Source: Pseudomonadota bacterium (lineage in GTDB: Bacteria; Pseudomonadota; Alphaproteobacteria; Dongiales; Dongiaceae). From it: a stretch of DNA of 64,000 bases. The notes beneath the pieces are model-generated. The model saw nothing but the letters and a program-made list of their open reading frames with translations, was not told the origin of the DNA and searched no databases. The stretch lies in contig JAJYUT010000005.1 in NCBI GenBank assembly GCA_021792365.1, positions 469,668 through 533,667 of the forward strand, given 5' to 3'. Shown one piece after another: positions 8,982 to 18,177 of this stretch. Numbering within the stretch: position 1 is the first letter of the stretch; every line of letters begins with the position of its first letter. A program made the translations under genes and the position numbers.

Positions 8982-9640
8982 TGGCCATGGCGCGCCTTTC
9001 CGACCAAGCCTACACCGACCTGCTCGCGGTCCTGTTCGCGGTCGTGTGGGTCCTGCTCGGGATCGACCCGCTCTACCGCCACGACTGGATGCTGGAGAAC
9101 ATGCTGGTCGTCGCGCTGGCGGCCGCTTTCCTGTGGTGGCGCAAGCGGCTTCGCATCTCGAAACTGTCGAGCACTCTCGTCTTCCTATTCCTCTGTGTGC
9201 ATGAGACCGGGGCGCACTACACGTACTCGGAAGTGCCCTACGACAGGTGGGCCGAGGCGCTGATCGGCACGAGCATCAGCGAGCTGTTCGGCTTCTCGCG
9301 CAATCACTTCGATCGCCTGGAGCACTTTTTCTATGGCCTGCTGCTGTCCTATCCGATGCGGGAGGCGTATATCCATGCACAGATGCTGACCGGGCGCTTG
9401 ACCTACACGATCCCGATCACGATCACTCTGGCGTTCTCCGCGCTATACGAGATCCTGGAATGGGCGGCAGCGGAGATCGTGGGCGGCGATTTGGGTGTCG
9501 CCTATCTGGGCACCCAGGGCGATGTCTGGGATGCGCAGAAGGATATGGCCTTGGCCGGCTTCGGGTCGATCCTGGCCATGGCAGCGGCATTCGCGTCGCA
9601 ACGGCAGAGAGCGAAAGTACAGCCGAGCCGCGCGGGATAA
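8981..9640 (+). CDS. DUF2238 (YjdF-type) membrane protein
   Basis: 219 residues with about five to six hydrophobic segments. Family landmarks include HETGAHYTYSEVPYDRW, a FGFSRNHFDRLEHFFYG-type segment and TLGxxGDVWDAQKDM-like ending. The function of this inner-membrane family is unknown. The GTG start shares a base with the hydrolase stop; the ATG at 8987 is equally possible. Its stop codon touches the stop of the convergent haemoglobin gene with no base between. Confidence 0.85.
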   Translation: MAMARLSDQAYTDLLAVLFAVVWVLLGIDPLYRHDWMLENMLVVALAAAFLWWRKRLRISKLSSTLVFLFLCVHETGAHYTYSEVPYDRWAEALIGTSISELFGFSRNHFDRLEHFFYGLLLSYPMREAYIHAQMLTGRLTYTIPITITLAFSALYEILEWAAAEIVGGDLGVAYLGTQGDVWDAQKDMALAGFGSILAMAAAFASQRQRAKVQPSRAG

Positions 9641-10096
9641 CTAGCGCCGTTCGTCGGGCCCTGGCGCGCCGACCGGCTTCCTGGCGCGCGGGAGTCCGCC
9701 CCAGATCTCCGGCCTTTCGGCATGAAAGGCGAAGCCGAGCTTCAGGCTCTCGGCGATGCGCTGGGCGCGCTGCACGAAAAGAGCGGCAAGCTCCGCATCG
9801 AACAGATCGTGCGTCGTCTCCGAGAAGAGGCCCAACCAGCGCTCGAAATGCCGCGGCTCAATACCTTTGAGCTTCAAGTGCGCGGGAATCGGCCGGCCCT
9901 TGTAGCGGCCGGTGGTGTTCATCACCGAGGACCAGAAGTCGCACATGGTCTTCAGGTGCGGCGTCCAGTCCGCGCCGATGGCATCGAGGAAGATGGGACC
10001 GAGTTCCGCATCGGTGCGAATGCGCGCATAGAACGCGGCGACCAGCGTCTCGATCTGGGTGTCGGTGGCGCATTGCATCACGGGTCTCGTCGGCAT
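9641..10096 (-). CDS. Group III truncated haemoglobin
   Basis: 151 residues. The pattern FWSSVMNTTGRYKGRPIPAHLKLKGI..HFERWLGLF is characteristic of group III (P) two-on-two globins; the proximal histidine lies in the PIPAHLKL or HFERW region. Such small haem proteins bind O2 or NO in the cytoplasm. I start at the ATG at 10096, which gives the normal family length; longer upstream starts would add about 55 residues that look non-coding. No strong ribosome binding site is seen, so the start is less certain than the product. Confidence 0.87.
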   Translation of the reverse strand: MPTRPVMQCATDTQIETLVAAFYARIRTDAELGPIFLDAIGADWTPHLKTMCDFWSSVMNTTGRYKGRPIPAHLKLKGIEPRHFERWLGLFSETTHDLFDAELAALFVQRAQRIAESLKLGFAFHAERPEIWGGLPRARKPVGAPGPDERR

Positions 10097-10226
10097 CGTC
10101 TTGACATAGACAGTCTCGATGTGCGGGGCAAGGCGACCGCCTGCCGCAGCATGGATCTCTCCATTGAGCCGCGGTCGAGCGAGCGGATATACAGATAGCG
10201 GTGTCAGGTTATCCGCGGGAGCGAGC

Positions 10227-11336
10227 ATGAAAACGGCTGATGTCATTGTGATCGGGGGCGGCATAGCCGGGGCCTCCGCCGCGGCCGAGCTTGCCGGGGA
10301 TGGGGCGCGCGTCCTGCTGCTGGAGATGGAGAGCCAGCCCGGCTACCACGCTACCGGCCGGTCGGCCGCGATGTACGAGCCCGCCGACGGTGCGCCGATG
10401 GTGCGCGCCCTGACCCGCGCGAGCCGCGGCTTTTTTGTGGCGCCGCCGCAGGGTTTCGTGGAGGTGCCGCTGCTTTCGCCGCGCGGCGTGCTGATGCTGG
10501 CCTATCCGGGCGATGAAGCGCTGATCGAGGAGGCGAAGCGCAACGGCTACGTTGCCGTGGATGCCGCGTTCGCTCACCAGAAGCTGCCTTTGGCGAGGTT
10601 GGACGGCGCAATCGCGATTCTTTGGGATGGCGAGGCGCAGGATATCGATGTCGATGCGCTCCATGCTGGACGGTTGCGCGCGCTCCGCCGCGCAAAGGGC
10701 GAGATCGTGACCGATGCGCCCATCGATCGCGGTCGGCGCGTCGGTGGCGTTTGGCGGCTGGAGGCCGGCGACGCAGCCTATGAAGCGCCGGTTATTGTGC
10801 TTGCGGCGGGCGCCTGGAGCGACCAGGTGGCGAAGTCCTGCGGCGTTGCGCCTGTCGGCCTGAAGCCGAAGCGGCGCAGCGCAGCGATCATCGCCGGCCC
10901 GGCGGGAATCCCGGTGAGCGACTGGCCGGAAATCCTCCCGATCGACATCAGCTTCTACTGCAAGCCGATGGGCGGGAAGCTGATGCTCTCGCCGGCGGAC
11001 GAAGAGCCCGTCGAGCCGCACGATACATGGGCCGACGATCTGCGCCTGGCGGAAGCCGCAGCGGGCCTGGAGCGGTTGGTGGACATGCAGGTGCAGCGGT
11101 TCGAGCGGACCTGGGGCGGTCTGCGCACATTCGCGCCCGACGGCTTGCCCGTCGTCGGTTTCGATCCGGATGCCGAAGGCTTCTTCTGGCTTGCGGGGCA
11201 GGGGGGATACGGCATCCAGACATCGCCGGCTTTGTCCAGACTGGCCGCCGCGCTGATCTCCGGGCGCACGCTGCCGGCCGATCTGGCGCGCGAAGCAATT
11301 TTCCCCGAACAGCTCTCGCCCAGACGCTTCCGGTGA
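10227..11336 (+). CDS. FAD-dependent oxidoreductase (DAO family, glycine/D-amino acid oxidase type)
   Basis: 369 residues. The N-terminus ADVIVIGGGIAGASAAAEL is a textbook FAD-binding beta-alpha-beta fold, followed by a glutamate-ending strand (VLLLEME). The C-terminus has the second FAD motif (WGGLRTFAPDGLPVVG ... FWLAGQGGYGIQTSPA). These are features of the DadA/ThiO/SoxB family, which oxidises amino or imino acids. The ATG at 10227 follows GGGAGCGAGC. It is divergent from the haemoglobin gene and has no catabolic neighbours that would reveal its substrate. Confidence 0.9.
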   Translation: MKTADVIVIGGGIAGASAAAELAGDGARVLLLEMESQPGYHATGRSAAMYEPADGAPMVRALTRASRGFFVAPPQGFVEVPLLSPRGVLMLAYPGDEALIEEAKRNGYVAVDAAFAHQKLPLARLDGAIAILWDGEAQDIDVDALHAGRLRALRRAKGEIVTDAPIDRGRRVGGVWRLEAGDAAYEAPVIVLAAGAWSDQVAKSCGVAPVGLKPKRRSAAIIAGPAGIPVSDWPEILPIDISFYCKPMGGKLMLSPADEEPVEPHDTWADDLRLAEAAAGLERLVDMQVQRFERTWGGLRTFAPDGLPVVGFDPDAEGFFWLAGQGGYGIQTSPALSRLAAALISGRTLPADLAREAIFPEQLSPRRFR

Positions 11337-11719
11337 AAAGCGCGGCCATTGCCAAGGTCCACATTGACTGCCGCTTCTGCTCGGCGCAACTCTTCGGCGG
11401 CACGAAGGGGCAGCGAACAACCGCGAGCCGCAGAGCCGAGATCGACGCGGCTGGTGACGATCAGCTCGCGGAACTGGAGGTCAAGCTGCCCCGGCCTTCG
11501 TGCAGCAGGCAAGCGTCGAGTTATCCAGTCAGATGAACGGCGGCGATCAAGGATGTGGGAGGGGGCCACATCGGAGAATCGCCGCCGTCGCATAGCTCGG
11601 GTCTGAATCGTTGCACTTGCGACCCCAGCCGCACTTCCAACAAAGAAACGGCTGCTCCGTTCCGATGTTTAGAGATGTGTCCGCCGATTCGGGCACGACA
11701 TGAACGGCAGGAGTGCGAC
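11337..11719. other. Intergenic region with a long hairpin
   Basis: 383 bases without a supportable gene between the FAD enzyme and the BON-domain gene. Apart from the 52-base palindrome listed separately, I see no gene or repeat. Confidence 0.5.
11537..11588. repeat. 52-base two-part palindrome
   Basis: Outer arms of 11 bp (ACGGCGGCGAT/ATCGCCGCCGT) enclose inner arms of 7 bp (GATGTGG/CCACATC) around a GAGGGGG loop. All arms are perfect. No T-run follows on either strand, so it is not a canonical intrinsic terminator. It could be an RNA structure in the leader of the downstream gene, a rho-independent terminator lacking a U tract, or a protein site. Confidence 0.55.
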
Positions 11720-12601
11720 ATGGCGCGGGATCGTTGGAGACACCAGGAGCACGGGAGAGAAGAGGCACGCCGGCGTTGGGAAGACGACGAGCGGTGGCGC
11801 TACGGCAACGAGGGCTACCGCGAGAGCCGCGACCTTGGAAACCGGCGTTATGGGCAGGAGAGTTACGGCGAGCATGGCGGATTCGGCGGGCAGGATTACG
11901 GCCAGGGCCCGGAACACGGGCGCGACTGGTACGGCGACGAACGCAGGGCGGGTGCAGGACGGCCATATCGCGGGTTCGAGCCGACCGGCTACCCGGGAAC
12001 GGGCGGCTTTGGATACATCCCGTCGCAATATCCGCAGGAGGGCCCCTTCGCAGGTGACTATGGCCGCCGCCGTGGCGAGCGAGGCGAGTCTGCCTTCGCC
12101 CGTGGCGCAGCGGGCCACCGGGAAGATTGGCCCGGCCGTGGTCACGAGGAAGCCCGTCCCCGCGGCACGGGCCCGGAGCGTGGATGGTGGGACCGCGCCA
12201 GGGACGAGGTCTATTCCTGGATGGGCGATGAGGAAGCGGAGCGCCGCCGGCGTGAGGACGAGATGCGGGGGCATTATGGCCGGGGGCCGAAGGGCTACAC
12301 CCGCTCCGATGAGCGGATCCGGGAAGATGTGAGCGACCGCCTCACCGAGGACTGGGAAGTCGACGCCTCCGATATCGAGGTGACGGTGAGCAATGGCGAG
12401 GTGACGTTGGCCGGCACGGTCGACAGCCGCAGGGCGAAGCGCCGGGCGGAGGATTGTGCCGAGAGCGTTTCCGGCGTGCGGAACGTTCAGAACAACCTGC
12501 GGGTCCAGCAGCCGAGCGAACGGACCAGCGCCTTCGGCACCAGCGCGACGGAGGGCGCGGCCAAAACCGACCAAGCGGCTTCCGCAGGAGCGGACGAGTG
12601 A
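11720..12601 (+). CDS. BON-domain protein with a long low-complexity charged N-terminus
   Basis: 293 residues. The first about 190 are low-complexity, rich in Arg, Glu, Gly and Tyr (repeats of the type GNRRYGQESYGEHGG) and include RGWWDRARDEVYSWMGDEEA, an SWFGD-like motif seen in other BON proteins. A single BON domain follows (about 195-262; IEVTVSNGEVTLAGTVDSR), a fold proposed to bind phospholipids or other macromolecules. There is no signal peptide, unlike OsmY. AGGAG precedes the ATG at 11720. The gene stands alone; a stress-related role would be inference. Confidence 0.85.
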   Translation: MARDRWRHQEHGREEARRRWEDDERWRYGNEGYRESRDLGNRRYGQESYGEHGGFGGQDYGQGPEHGRDWYGDERRAGAGRPYRGFEPTGYPGTGGFGYIPSQYPQEGPFAGDYGRRRGERGESAFARGAAGHREDWPGRGHEEARPRGTGPERGWWDRARDEVYSWMGDEEAERRRREDEMRGHYGRGPKGYTRSDERIREDVSDRLTEDWEVDASDIEVTVSNGEVTLAGTVDSRRAKRRAEDCAESVSGVRNVQNNLRVQQPSERTSAFGTSATEGAAKTDQAASAGADE

Positions 12602-12661
12602 GCCTGCAGATCGCAACTGCCGAGACTCCGCCGCTCGCTGCGGGGCGCGGCCCTGATGTGA

Positions 12662-14344
12662 TCAGTGGCCGAAGCGGGCCTCCAAGGCACGCAGGAAGCC
12701 GGCCCGGCGACGCAGCTGCCGATAGGCGCCATAAGCAAGCTGGCCTGGCGTGCGTCGGGGCCGCGGGTTGATCGGGATATCTGCAATCTCAGGGCATCGA
12801 CGCTGGATGATGGAATGGAACACCGTCGCCTTGCGCCTGGCGGCGAGGGGTGCCGAAAGCAGAAGCTCCACGACGCGGCGGCAGTTGAAGGGGATGCTGG
12901 TATCGAACGCCATGTCGTACGCCATCAGCGACGGCCCGTGCCAAGTCGACATGCGATGCTCGATGTAGCACAAGTCCCAGGCATCATAGCCCATGATCTC
13001 AGGTGACTGCGGGTCGGTTGAATCGTAACCCGCCGCGACGAAGAATCGCCGCATTTCATCCTGCATGTATTGGGCCGCTTGCTCGCGAAGCGGCAGAGCG
13101 GCTGTCGCTTTCGACAGCGAGACCAGCGTCCAGTTCGACGGATCGAAGGTCGTCGGCATGCCCGGATGATTGCGCCAGAACGAGCGACCGATTTCCGCAA
13201 GACTCGAGCGGACATGAATAAACGCATTGTTGCCGTCCCGGAATCCGTTCAGGCAGATGGGCCCGAGATTCGTGTTGATCGGACAATCCGAGATGAGCCT
13301 CTGCACCTGGTAGGCAGCCGGCGCGTTGTGCGGCTCGACCAAGGGCAGACGGCGATGCGCAATTCCGAGGCGCTTCGACAGCCGGCTGGCGGTATCGGCG
13401 TCGACCGTATCCTGGACGCCCCTGTCGTAGGTAAAAGTGACGAGGTCAGGCAACCCGCTGTAGATGCTGAGGCTGAGACGGCTATCCAGCCCGGCGGTCA
13501 GGGATAGCGCGGGGCTCCACCGCGCGGCTGTCGCTTGCGCCACGCGCGTCAGGAGCGCCTCGGCTTCATCGATCACCTGGGAGGTGGCGCGCTCGCATCG
13601 GCTCGTGCGCGGCCAGAATCGCCGCATCGTCCGATCGCCGAGCGCCAGGACGAAGTTCGCCGGCAGGATGCGAACGCCTTCAACGGGCGACGCGTTGCCG
13701 GGCAATGCGCACCAATAGTGCCTGAACATGTCCCTGCGTGGCGCGACCCCGATCAATTCGCCGAGCAAGGTCGAGTGGGACGCCACCGCCGGCCTGTCTT
13801 CGGCAAAGTAGATGGTGCGGGTTCCGCAAGCATCTCCGACGACATGGCAACGATCGCCCACATGGCAGATCAAGCCGAACCTGCCAAACAGGTCATCCGT
13901 CCGAGAAAGCATGGCGTCGATGCCATGCTCCACGGCGCAGCGCAGCAAAGACCGGGCAATCTCGGGCTCGCCGCAATCCGGGTGCGCCAGGTCGAGGCAG
14001 TGGCCGATCAAGACCACATACGAGGATCCGGCGCAGTCGACATGGCATTCGTAGTCAGGAGATATGAACAGCCGCCCTCGAGGCAGCGGCACTGATTGGA
14101 GCCCCGTTGGCTCAGACTCGACCTCCGCCAGAGAGAACAGGTAGCTCCTGGGCAGGAAGCCGTCCCACCGCCAACGCACCTCCGCACAGTCGATCGGCTC
14201 GATCTGCGCGCCCATTGGTTTTCCCCACCAGCTGTGACCCGCAACCTTCCCCGTGAGCGCCACATGCCTCTCGCGCGATCGACGCGCGGGGCCGAAGCCA
14301 TTCACCGGGATGACGATGACGACGGGGCCTTGCCTCAACACCAC
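12662..14344 (-). CDS. Asparagine-synthase-like protein with degenerate glutaminase half
   Basis: Up to 560 residues. The C-terminal half has the PP-loop of AsnB-type enzymes (SLTAGLDSRLS, about residue 280), which binds ATP and adenylates a carboxylate. The N-terminal half resembles a class II glutaminase domain (PLPRGRLFISPDY..., GRFGLICHVGDRCHVVGD) but I see no N-terminal catalytic Cys, so it probably does not use glutamine. Such proteins occur in lasso-peptide cyclisation, capsule and EPS modification; no precursor peptide or partner is nearby. The start is uncertain: ATG 14344 or ATG 14215 (MGAQIEP, behind GGTGGGGAAAA). Confidence 0.8.
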   Translation of the reverse strand: MVLRQGPVVIVIPVNGFGPARRSRERHVALTGKVAGHSWWGKPMGAQIEPIDCAEVRWRWDGFLPRSYLFSLAEVESEPTGLQSVPLPRGRLFISPDYECHVDCAGSSYVVLIGHCLDLAHPDCGEPEIARSLLRCAVEHGIDAMLSRTDDLFGRFGLICHVGDRCHVVGDACGTRTIYFAEDRPAVASHSTLLGELIGVAPRRDMFRHYWCALPGNASPVEGVRILPANFVLALGDRTMRRFWPRTSRCERATSQVIDEAEALLTRVAQATAARWSPALSLTAGLDSRLSLSIYSGLPDLVTFTYDRGVQDTVDADTASRLSKRLGIAHRRLPLVEPHNAPAAYQVQRLISDCPINTNLGPICLNGFRDGNNAFIHVRSSLAEIGRSFWRNHPGMPTTFDPSNWTLVSLSKATAALPLREQAAQYMQDEMRRFFVAAGYDSTDPQSPEIMGYDAWDLCYIEHRMSTWHGPSLMAYDMAFDTSIPFNCRRVVELLLSAPLAARRKATVFHSIIQRRCPEIADIPINPRPRRTPGQLAYGAYRQLRRRAGFLRALEARFGH

Positions 14345-14407
14345 CGCTGGTCAATCGTTCCGCGAGGGGCTTGCAACGGGATGCGCCGGTGCAGCGGCGA
14401 GGGGAGG

Positions 14408-14482
14408 TGGTGCTGCCGAGAAGGATTGAACTTCCGACCCCGTCCTTACCAAGGACGTGCTCTACCACTGAGCTACGGCAGC
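14408..14482 (-). tRNA. tRNA-Thr (anticodon GGT)
   Basis: Full cloverleaf on the minus strand: acceptor GCTGCCG/CGGCAGC, D-arm GCTC/GAGC, anticodon stem CGTCC/GGACG with loop TTGGTAA (anticodon GGT), T-arm with TTCAATC, and an encoded CCA. It reads ACC/ACT codons. Confidence 0.97.
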
Positions 14483-14689
14483 GCCTGAGGCGGGCGGCAG
14501 CCGGCCGCCCCCGAAAACGGCGCGGACAATGCCATTTTGGGGCAGCCAAGGCAAGCCCCGGAAATATCCCGATTTTTCCTTTGCTTCATCAATCTTCCAC
14601 AGTTCGGCCATAGTTCCATCACGCCGAACCGGTAACCAACCCGACGTGACATGGGGAATCTCCATCCCCGATTCGAGTGGGAGGGCGTC

Positions 14690-14809
14690 ATGATCGTGGC
14701 GGTGCGGGGTTGGTGGCAGCAGTTTCAGGACCGGCGGCGGCATCGCCAGGATATCAGGGCGTTTCAGCGCCTGATGGATGCACGCGAGGCTCGCCGCACC
14801 GCGCTGTAA
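14690..14809 (+). CDS. Small basic protein, 39 residues, hypothetical
   Basis: A short reading frame MIVAVRGWWQQFQDRRR... rich in Arg and Gln, with a strong site (GGGAGGGCGTC) before its ATG. I do not recognise a family; its Trp/Arg-rich start recalls DUF1127-type peptides, but the typical DIGL ending is missing. Coding is supported only by the ribosome binding site and position. Confidence 0.4.
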   Translation: MIVAVRGWWQQFQDRRRHRQDIRAFQRLMDAREARRTAL

Positions 14810-14887
14810 GTAGAGCGGGGCGAGACCGTATTTGACCGCGGAGCCGGCGTCGGATAACTCGGCAGCCAGCGCCGGAAGGAATCCACG

Positions 14888-15049
14888 ATGTCGTCCAGCA
14901 AGCCGGAATCTTCGAAGCCAGCCGCCAAGCCATCAGCCCAGACGGCGCAATCGGAGCGCTTGGCTGCCGCCTTGCGGGACAACCTGAAGCGCCGCAAGGC
15001 CCAGGCGCGGGCCCGCCGGGCCGCGGAGCCCGGCCGCCACGAGGGTTGA
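14888..15049 (+). CDS. Small conserved-type protein, 53 residues, hypothetical
   Basis: It starts MSSSKPESSKPAAKPSAQ and ends with a basic helix of the form SERLAAALRDNLKRRKAQAR. Small proteins with this RLAxALRxNLxRRKxQxRAR ending are common in alphaproteobacterial genomes; their role is unknown, and the helix suggests nucleic-acid or ribosome contact. GGAAGGA precedes the ATG. It lies just upstream of dcd, on the same strand. Confidence 0.65.
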   Translation: MSSSKPESSKPAAKPSAQTAQSERLAAALRDNLKRRKAQARARRAAEPGRHEG

Positions 15050-15155
15050 GCCACGCCGACCTTGAGCCCCCCAAAGCCTTCAAGTACAAAGCGTTAGCTG
15101 GCGCACCCCAAAGCTGCGCCAAGACCTCAAGTAATCACCCTAAAGGATTGAATCC

Positions 15156-15710
15156 ATGGGCATCATGCCGGACACCTGGATCCGAGAGATGTCGCTGAAG
15201 CGCGGCATGATCGAGCCATTCGTCGAATCGCAGAAGCGGGAAGGGGTGATCTCTTACGGGGTCTCATCCTACGGCTACGACGCGCGGGTGGCGCGCGAGT
15301 TCAAGATCTTCACCAATGTCAACAGCGCCGTGGTCGACCCCAAGTCCTTCGCCAAGGAAAGCTTCGTCGACCGCGAGACCGACGTCTGCATCATCCCGCC
15401 CAACTCCTTCGCGCTGGCGCGCACCGTGGAGTATTTCCGCGTGCCGCGCGACGTGCTGGTGATCTGCCTCGGCAAGTCGACCTATGCCCGCTGCGGCATC
15501 ATCGTGAACGTGACGCCACTGGAGCCGGAATGGGAGGGACACGTCACGCTGGAATTCTCCAACACCACGCCGTTGCCGGCCAAGGTCTATGCCAATGAGG
15601 GTGCCTGCCAGTTCCTGTTCCTCAAAGGCGACAGCCCGTGCGAGATCTCGTATCGCGACCGTGCCGGCAAATACATGAAACAGACCGGCGTCACGCTGCC
15701 GCGCCTCTAA
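15156..15710 (+). CDS. dcd: dCTP deaminase
   Basis: 184 residues, the normal length. It deaminates dCTP to dUTP, the precursor for dTMP synthesis, in the cytoplasm. Family motifs include [45 protein letters not shown] and the catalytic-glutamate region [24 protein letters not shown] lies upstream of the ATG. It heads the conserved run that continues with murA. Confidence 0.96.
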   Translation: MGIMPDTWIREMSLKRGMIEPFVESQKREGVISYGVSSYGYDARVAREFKIFTNVNSAVVDPKSFAKESFVDRETDVCIIPPNSFALARTVEYFRVPRDVLVICLGKSTYARCGIIVNVTPLEPEWEGHVTLEFSNTTPLPAKVYANEGACQFLFLKGDSPCEISYRDRAGKYMKQTGVTLPRL

Positions 15711-15724
15711 GGATCGCACAACCC

Positions 15725-17008
15725 ATGGATCGCATTCGTATTCGCGGCGGCAAGCCCCTCACGGGCGAGATCCGGATCAGCGGCGCCAAGAATGCCGCCC
15801 TGCCGCTCATGGCGACGTCGCTGCTGACCGACGGCGAGGTCCGCCTCGAAAGCGTGCCGGATCTGGCCGACATCACGACCATGACCAACCTGCTGGCGCA
15901 GCACGGCGTCGAGGTGACGACCAGGCTCTCCGGCAAGGAGCGCTCGATCACGCTGTGCGGCCGCAGCATCGCCGACACGACCGCGCCCTACGATCTGGTG
16001 CGCAAGATGCGCGCCTCCGTCCTGGTACTCGGACCGCTGGTTGCGCGTCACGGCCAGGCCCGCGTTTCGCTGCCCGGCGGCTGTGCCATCGGCACGCGGC
16101 CGGTCGATCTGCATATCCGCGGCCTGCAGCAGCTCGGCGCGGAGATCGATCTGCAGGAAGGCTACATGGTCGCCCGCGCGCCCAAGGGCCTGACCGGCGC
16201 CGAGGTGAACTTCCCGAAGGTTTCGGTCGGCGCAACCGAGAATCTGCTGATGGCCGCGACCCTGGCAAAGGGCGAGACGCACCTCGTCAACGCCGCGCGC
16301 GAGCCGGAGATCACCGACCTCGCCAAGTGCCTCATCGGCATGGGCGCGAAGATCGATGGCCTGGGGACCGATCATCTGCGCGTCCAGGGCGTCGATCGCC
16401 TGCACGGAACGACCCACACTGTCGTGGCGGACCGGATCGAGACCGGCACCTATGCCATGGCGGCAGCCGTCACCAATGGCGAAGTCGAACTCGTCGGGGC
16501 CCAGCACGACCTGATCGGGTCCGTGATTGCGACCCTGGCGCCGGCCGGCGTGCTATTCACCGAGACGCCGCGCGGGCTTCGGGTGAAGCGGACCAATGGC
16601 GAGCTTGTTGGCGTCGATGTGATGACCGAGCCGTTTCCCGGATTCCCGACCGACCTGCAGGCGCAGATGATGGCGCTGATGGCGACGGCCCAGGGCGCCT
16701 CGATGATCACGGAGACGATCTTCGAGAACCGCTTCATGCACGTGCCGGAACTGACTCGCATGGGCGCCAGCATCAACGTCCATGGCGCGTCGGCCATGGT
16801 GCGCGGCGTGAAGCGGCTGACCGGCGCCCCGGTCATGGCGACGGATCTGCGCGCGAGCGTGTCCCTTGTTCTGGCCGGCCTGGTGGCGGAGGGCGACACG
16901 ATCCTCAACCGCGTCTATCACCTGGACCGCGGTTATGAGCGCCTGACGCACAAGCTGGCAGCCTGCGGCGCCGAGATCGAGCGCCTGTCGGACGGAGCGG
17001 CCGAATGA
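15725..17008 (+). CDS. murA: UDP-N-acetylglucosamine 1-carboxyvinyltransferase (MurA)
   Basis: 427 residues. It performs the first committed step of peptidoglycan synthesis, transferring enolpyruvate from PEP to UDP-GlcNAc. Conserved landmarks are the N-terminal [11 protein letters not shown], the fosfomycin-target cysteine loop [13 protein letters not shown] (about residue 120), and the C-terminal [17 protein letters not shown]. The ATG at 15725 follows closely on dcd, and the stop overlaps the next gene by four bases (ATGA), so the run is translationally coupled. Confidence 0.97.
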   Translation: MDRIRIRGGKPLTGEIRISGAKNAALPLMATSLLTDGEVRLESVPDLADITTMTNLLAQHGVEVTTRLSGKERSITLCGRSIADTTAPYDLVRKMRASVLVLGPLVARHGQARVSLPGGCAIGTRPVDLHIRGLQQLGAEIDLQEGYMVARAPKGLTGAEVNFPKVSVGATENLLMAATLAKGETHLVNAAREPEITDLAKCLIGMGAKIDGLGTDHLRVQGVDRLHGTTHTVVADRIETGTYAMAAAVTNGEVELVGAQHDLIGSVIATLAPAGVLFTETPRGLRVKRTNGELVGVDVMTEPFPGFPTDLQAQMMALMATAQGASMITETIFENRFMHVPELTRMGASINVHGASAMVRGVKRLTGAPVMATDLRASVSLVLAGLVAEGDTILNRVYHLDRGYERLTHKLAACGAEIERLSDGAAE

Positions 17009-17508
17009 CGCCACCTCTCAAGATCATCGCGCGCGATGCCGAGGATCTGGCGGTCGTCGCCGCATGCCTGCAGGATTCGCTGATCCCGCTCAACGAAATG
17101 CGCTACCTGCCACAGGAGCGGCGCTTCATCCTGGTGGCGAACCGCTTCCGATGGGAGCGCGCGGTCCGCGAAATGCAGGGAGTCCCCGCGTCGGCCACCG
17201 ATGCAAGCTTCGAGTCCGACGAGGACTTTGGCGCCCTGCAGCGGACCAATGCCGGCATCTGCATCGACCGGGTGACCGCGGTCCGCAGCCGCAATATCGA
17301 CCGGTCCCGGCCGGATGACTTTCTGTCTCTGCTGTCCCTCCAACTGAGTGGCGACAAGCTGTCGTTCCTGTTCGCCGGCGGCGGGATCATCCAGGTGGAG
17401 ATCGAGGGTCTGGCACTCTATCTCAGCGATCTGGGCAAAGCCTGGCCGACCCAATGGCGGCCGGACCACACGCTGGATACCACGGATACCAAGGCAAAGG
17501 GCCGATGA
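17005..17508 (+). CDS. DUF2948 family protein
   Basis: 167 residues. This family of unknown function is typical of Alphaproteobacteria and nearly always follows murA. Recognisable parts are [25 protein letters not shown] near the start, [13 protein letters not shown], and a C-terminal [20 protein letters not shown]. Start and stop overlap both neighbours by four bases, which indicates co-translation with murA and hisG. Confidence 0.92.
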   Translation: MTPPLKIIARDAEDLAVVAACLQDSLIPLNEMRYLPQERRFILVANRFRWERAVREMQGVPASATDASFESDEDFGALQRTNAGICIDRVTAVRSRNIDRSRPDDFLSLLSLQLSGDKLSFLFAGGGIIQVEIEGLALYLSDLGKAWPTQWRPDHTLDTTDTKAKGR

Positions 17509-18173
17509 CCGGAAGCGGCGCGGCGGCCTTCGTCCTGGCCCTGCCGAAGGGGCGGATTCTGCGCGAATTGACGCCGCTGCTCGCGCAGGCCGGACTGGAG
17601 CCGGAGCCTGACTTTCACGACGAAAGCTCGCGCAAGCTGCGTTTCGCGACCAGCGATGCGCGGCTTGAGATCATCCGCGTGCGCAGCTTCGATGTCGCGA
17701 CCTTCGTCGCGTTCGGCGCCGCGCAGCTTGGCGTCGCGGGAAACGACGTGCTGCTGGAGTTCGACTATCCCGAGATCTACGCGCCGGTCGACCTCGGCAT
17801 CGGCAGATGCCGCCTGGCGGTGGCTGAGCCGGCGGAGATGGTGGGAGATGACGACCCCAACCGCTGGTCCCACATCCGGGTCGCAACCAAATACCCCAAC
17901 ATCACGCGCGCGCATTTCGCGGCGCGCGGCGTCCAGGCCGAATGCATAAAGCTGTCGGGCGCGATGGAACTGGCGCCGACCTTGGGGCTCAGCCGGCGCA
18001 TTGTCGATCTGGTCTCCACCGGCGCGACGCTGAAGGCCAACAACTTGGTCGAAGTGGAGCGCATCGCCGACGTCACATCCCGGCTGGTGGTCAATCGCAC
18101 GGCCTGGAAGACGTATCCGGAGGAGATCGGCGGCTGGATCGAGCGGCTGCGCGCCGCAGCCGGCGCGATCTGA
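17505..18173 (+). CDS. hisG: ATP phosphoribosyltransferase, short form (HisG_S)
   Basis: 222 residues. It catalyses the first step of histidine synthesis. Motifs are [12 protein letters not shown] near the start, [10 protein letters not shown] and the PRPP-binding segment [14 protein letters not shown] around residue 165-178. The length marks the short form, which lacks the C-terminal regulatory domain and in other species requires HisZ for activity; no hisZ is in this window. The ATG overlaps the DUF2948 stop. hisD, often next in this block, is not here: UPF0262 follows after four bases. Confidence 0.95.
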   Translation: MTGSGAAAFVLALPKGRILRELTPLLAQAGLEPEPDFHDESSRKLRFATSDARLEIIRVRSFDVATFVAFGAAQLGVAGNDVLLEFDYPEIYAPVDLGIGRCRLAVAEPAEMVGDDDPNRWSHIRVATKYPNITRAHFAARGVQAECIKLSGAMELAPTLGLSRRIVDLVSTGATLKANNLVEVERIADVTSRLVVNRTAWKTYPEEIGGWIERLRAAAGAI

Positions 18174-18177
18174 GCGC

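Noticed and set aside
14408..14482. Integration of a mobile element at tRNA-Thr
   Set aside because: No integrase gene and no duplicated tRNA end are seen on either side in this window.
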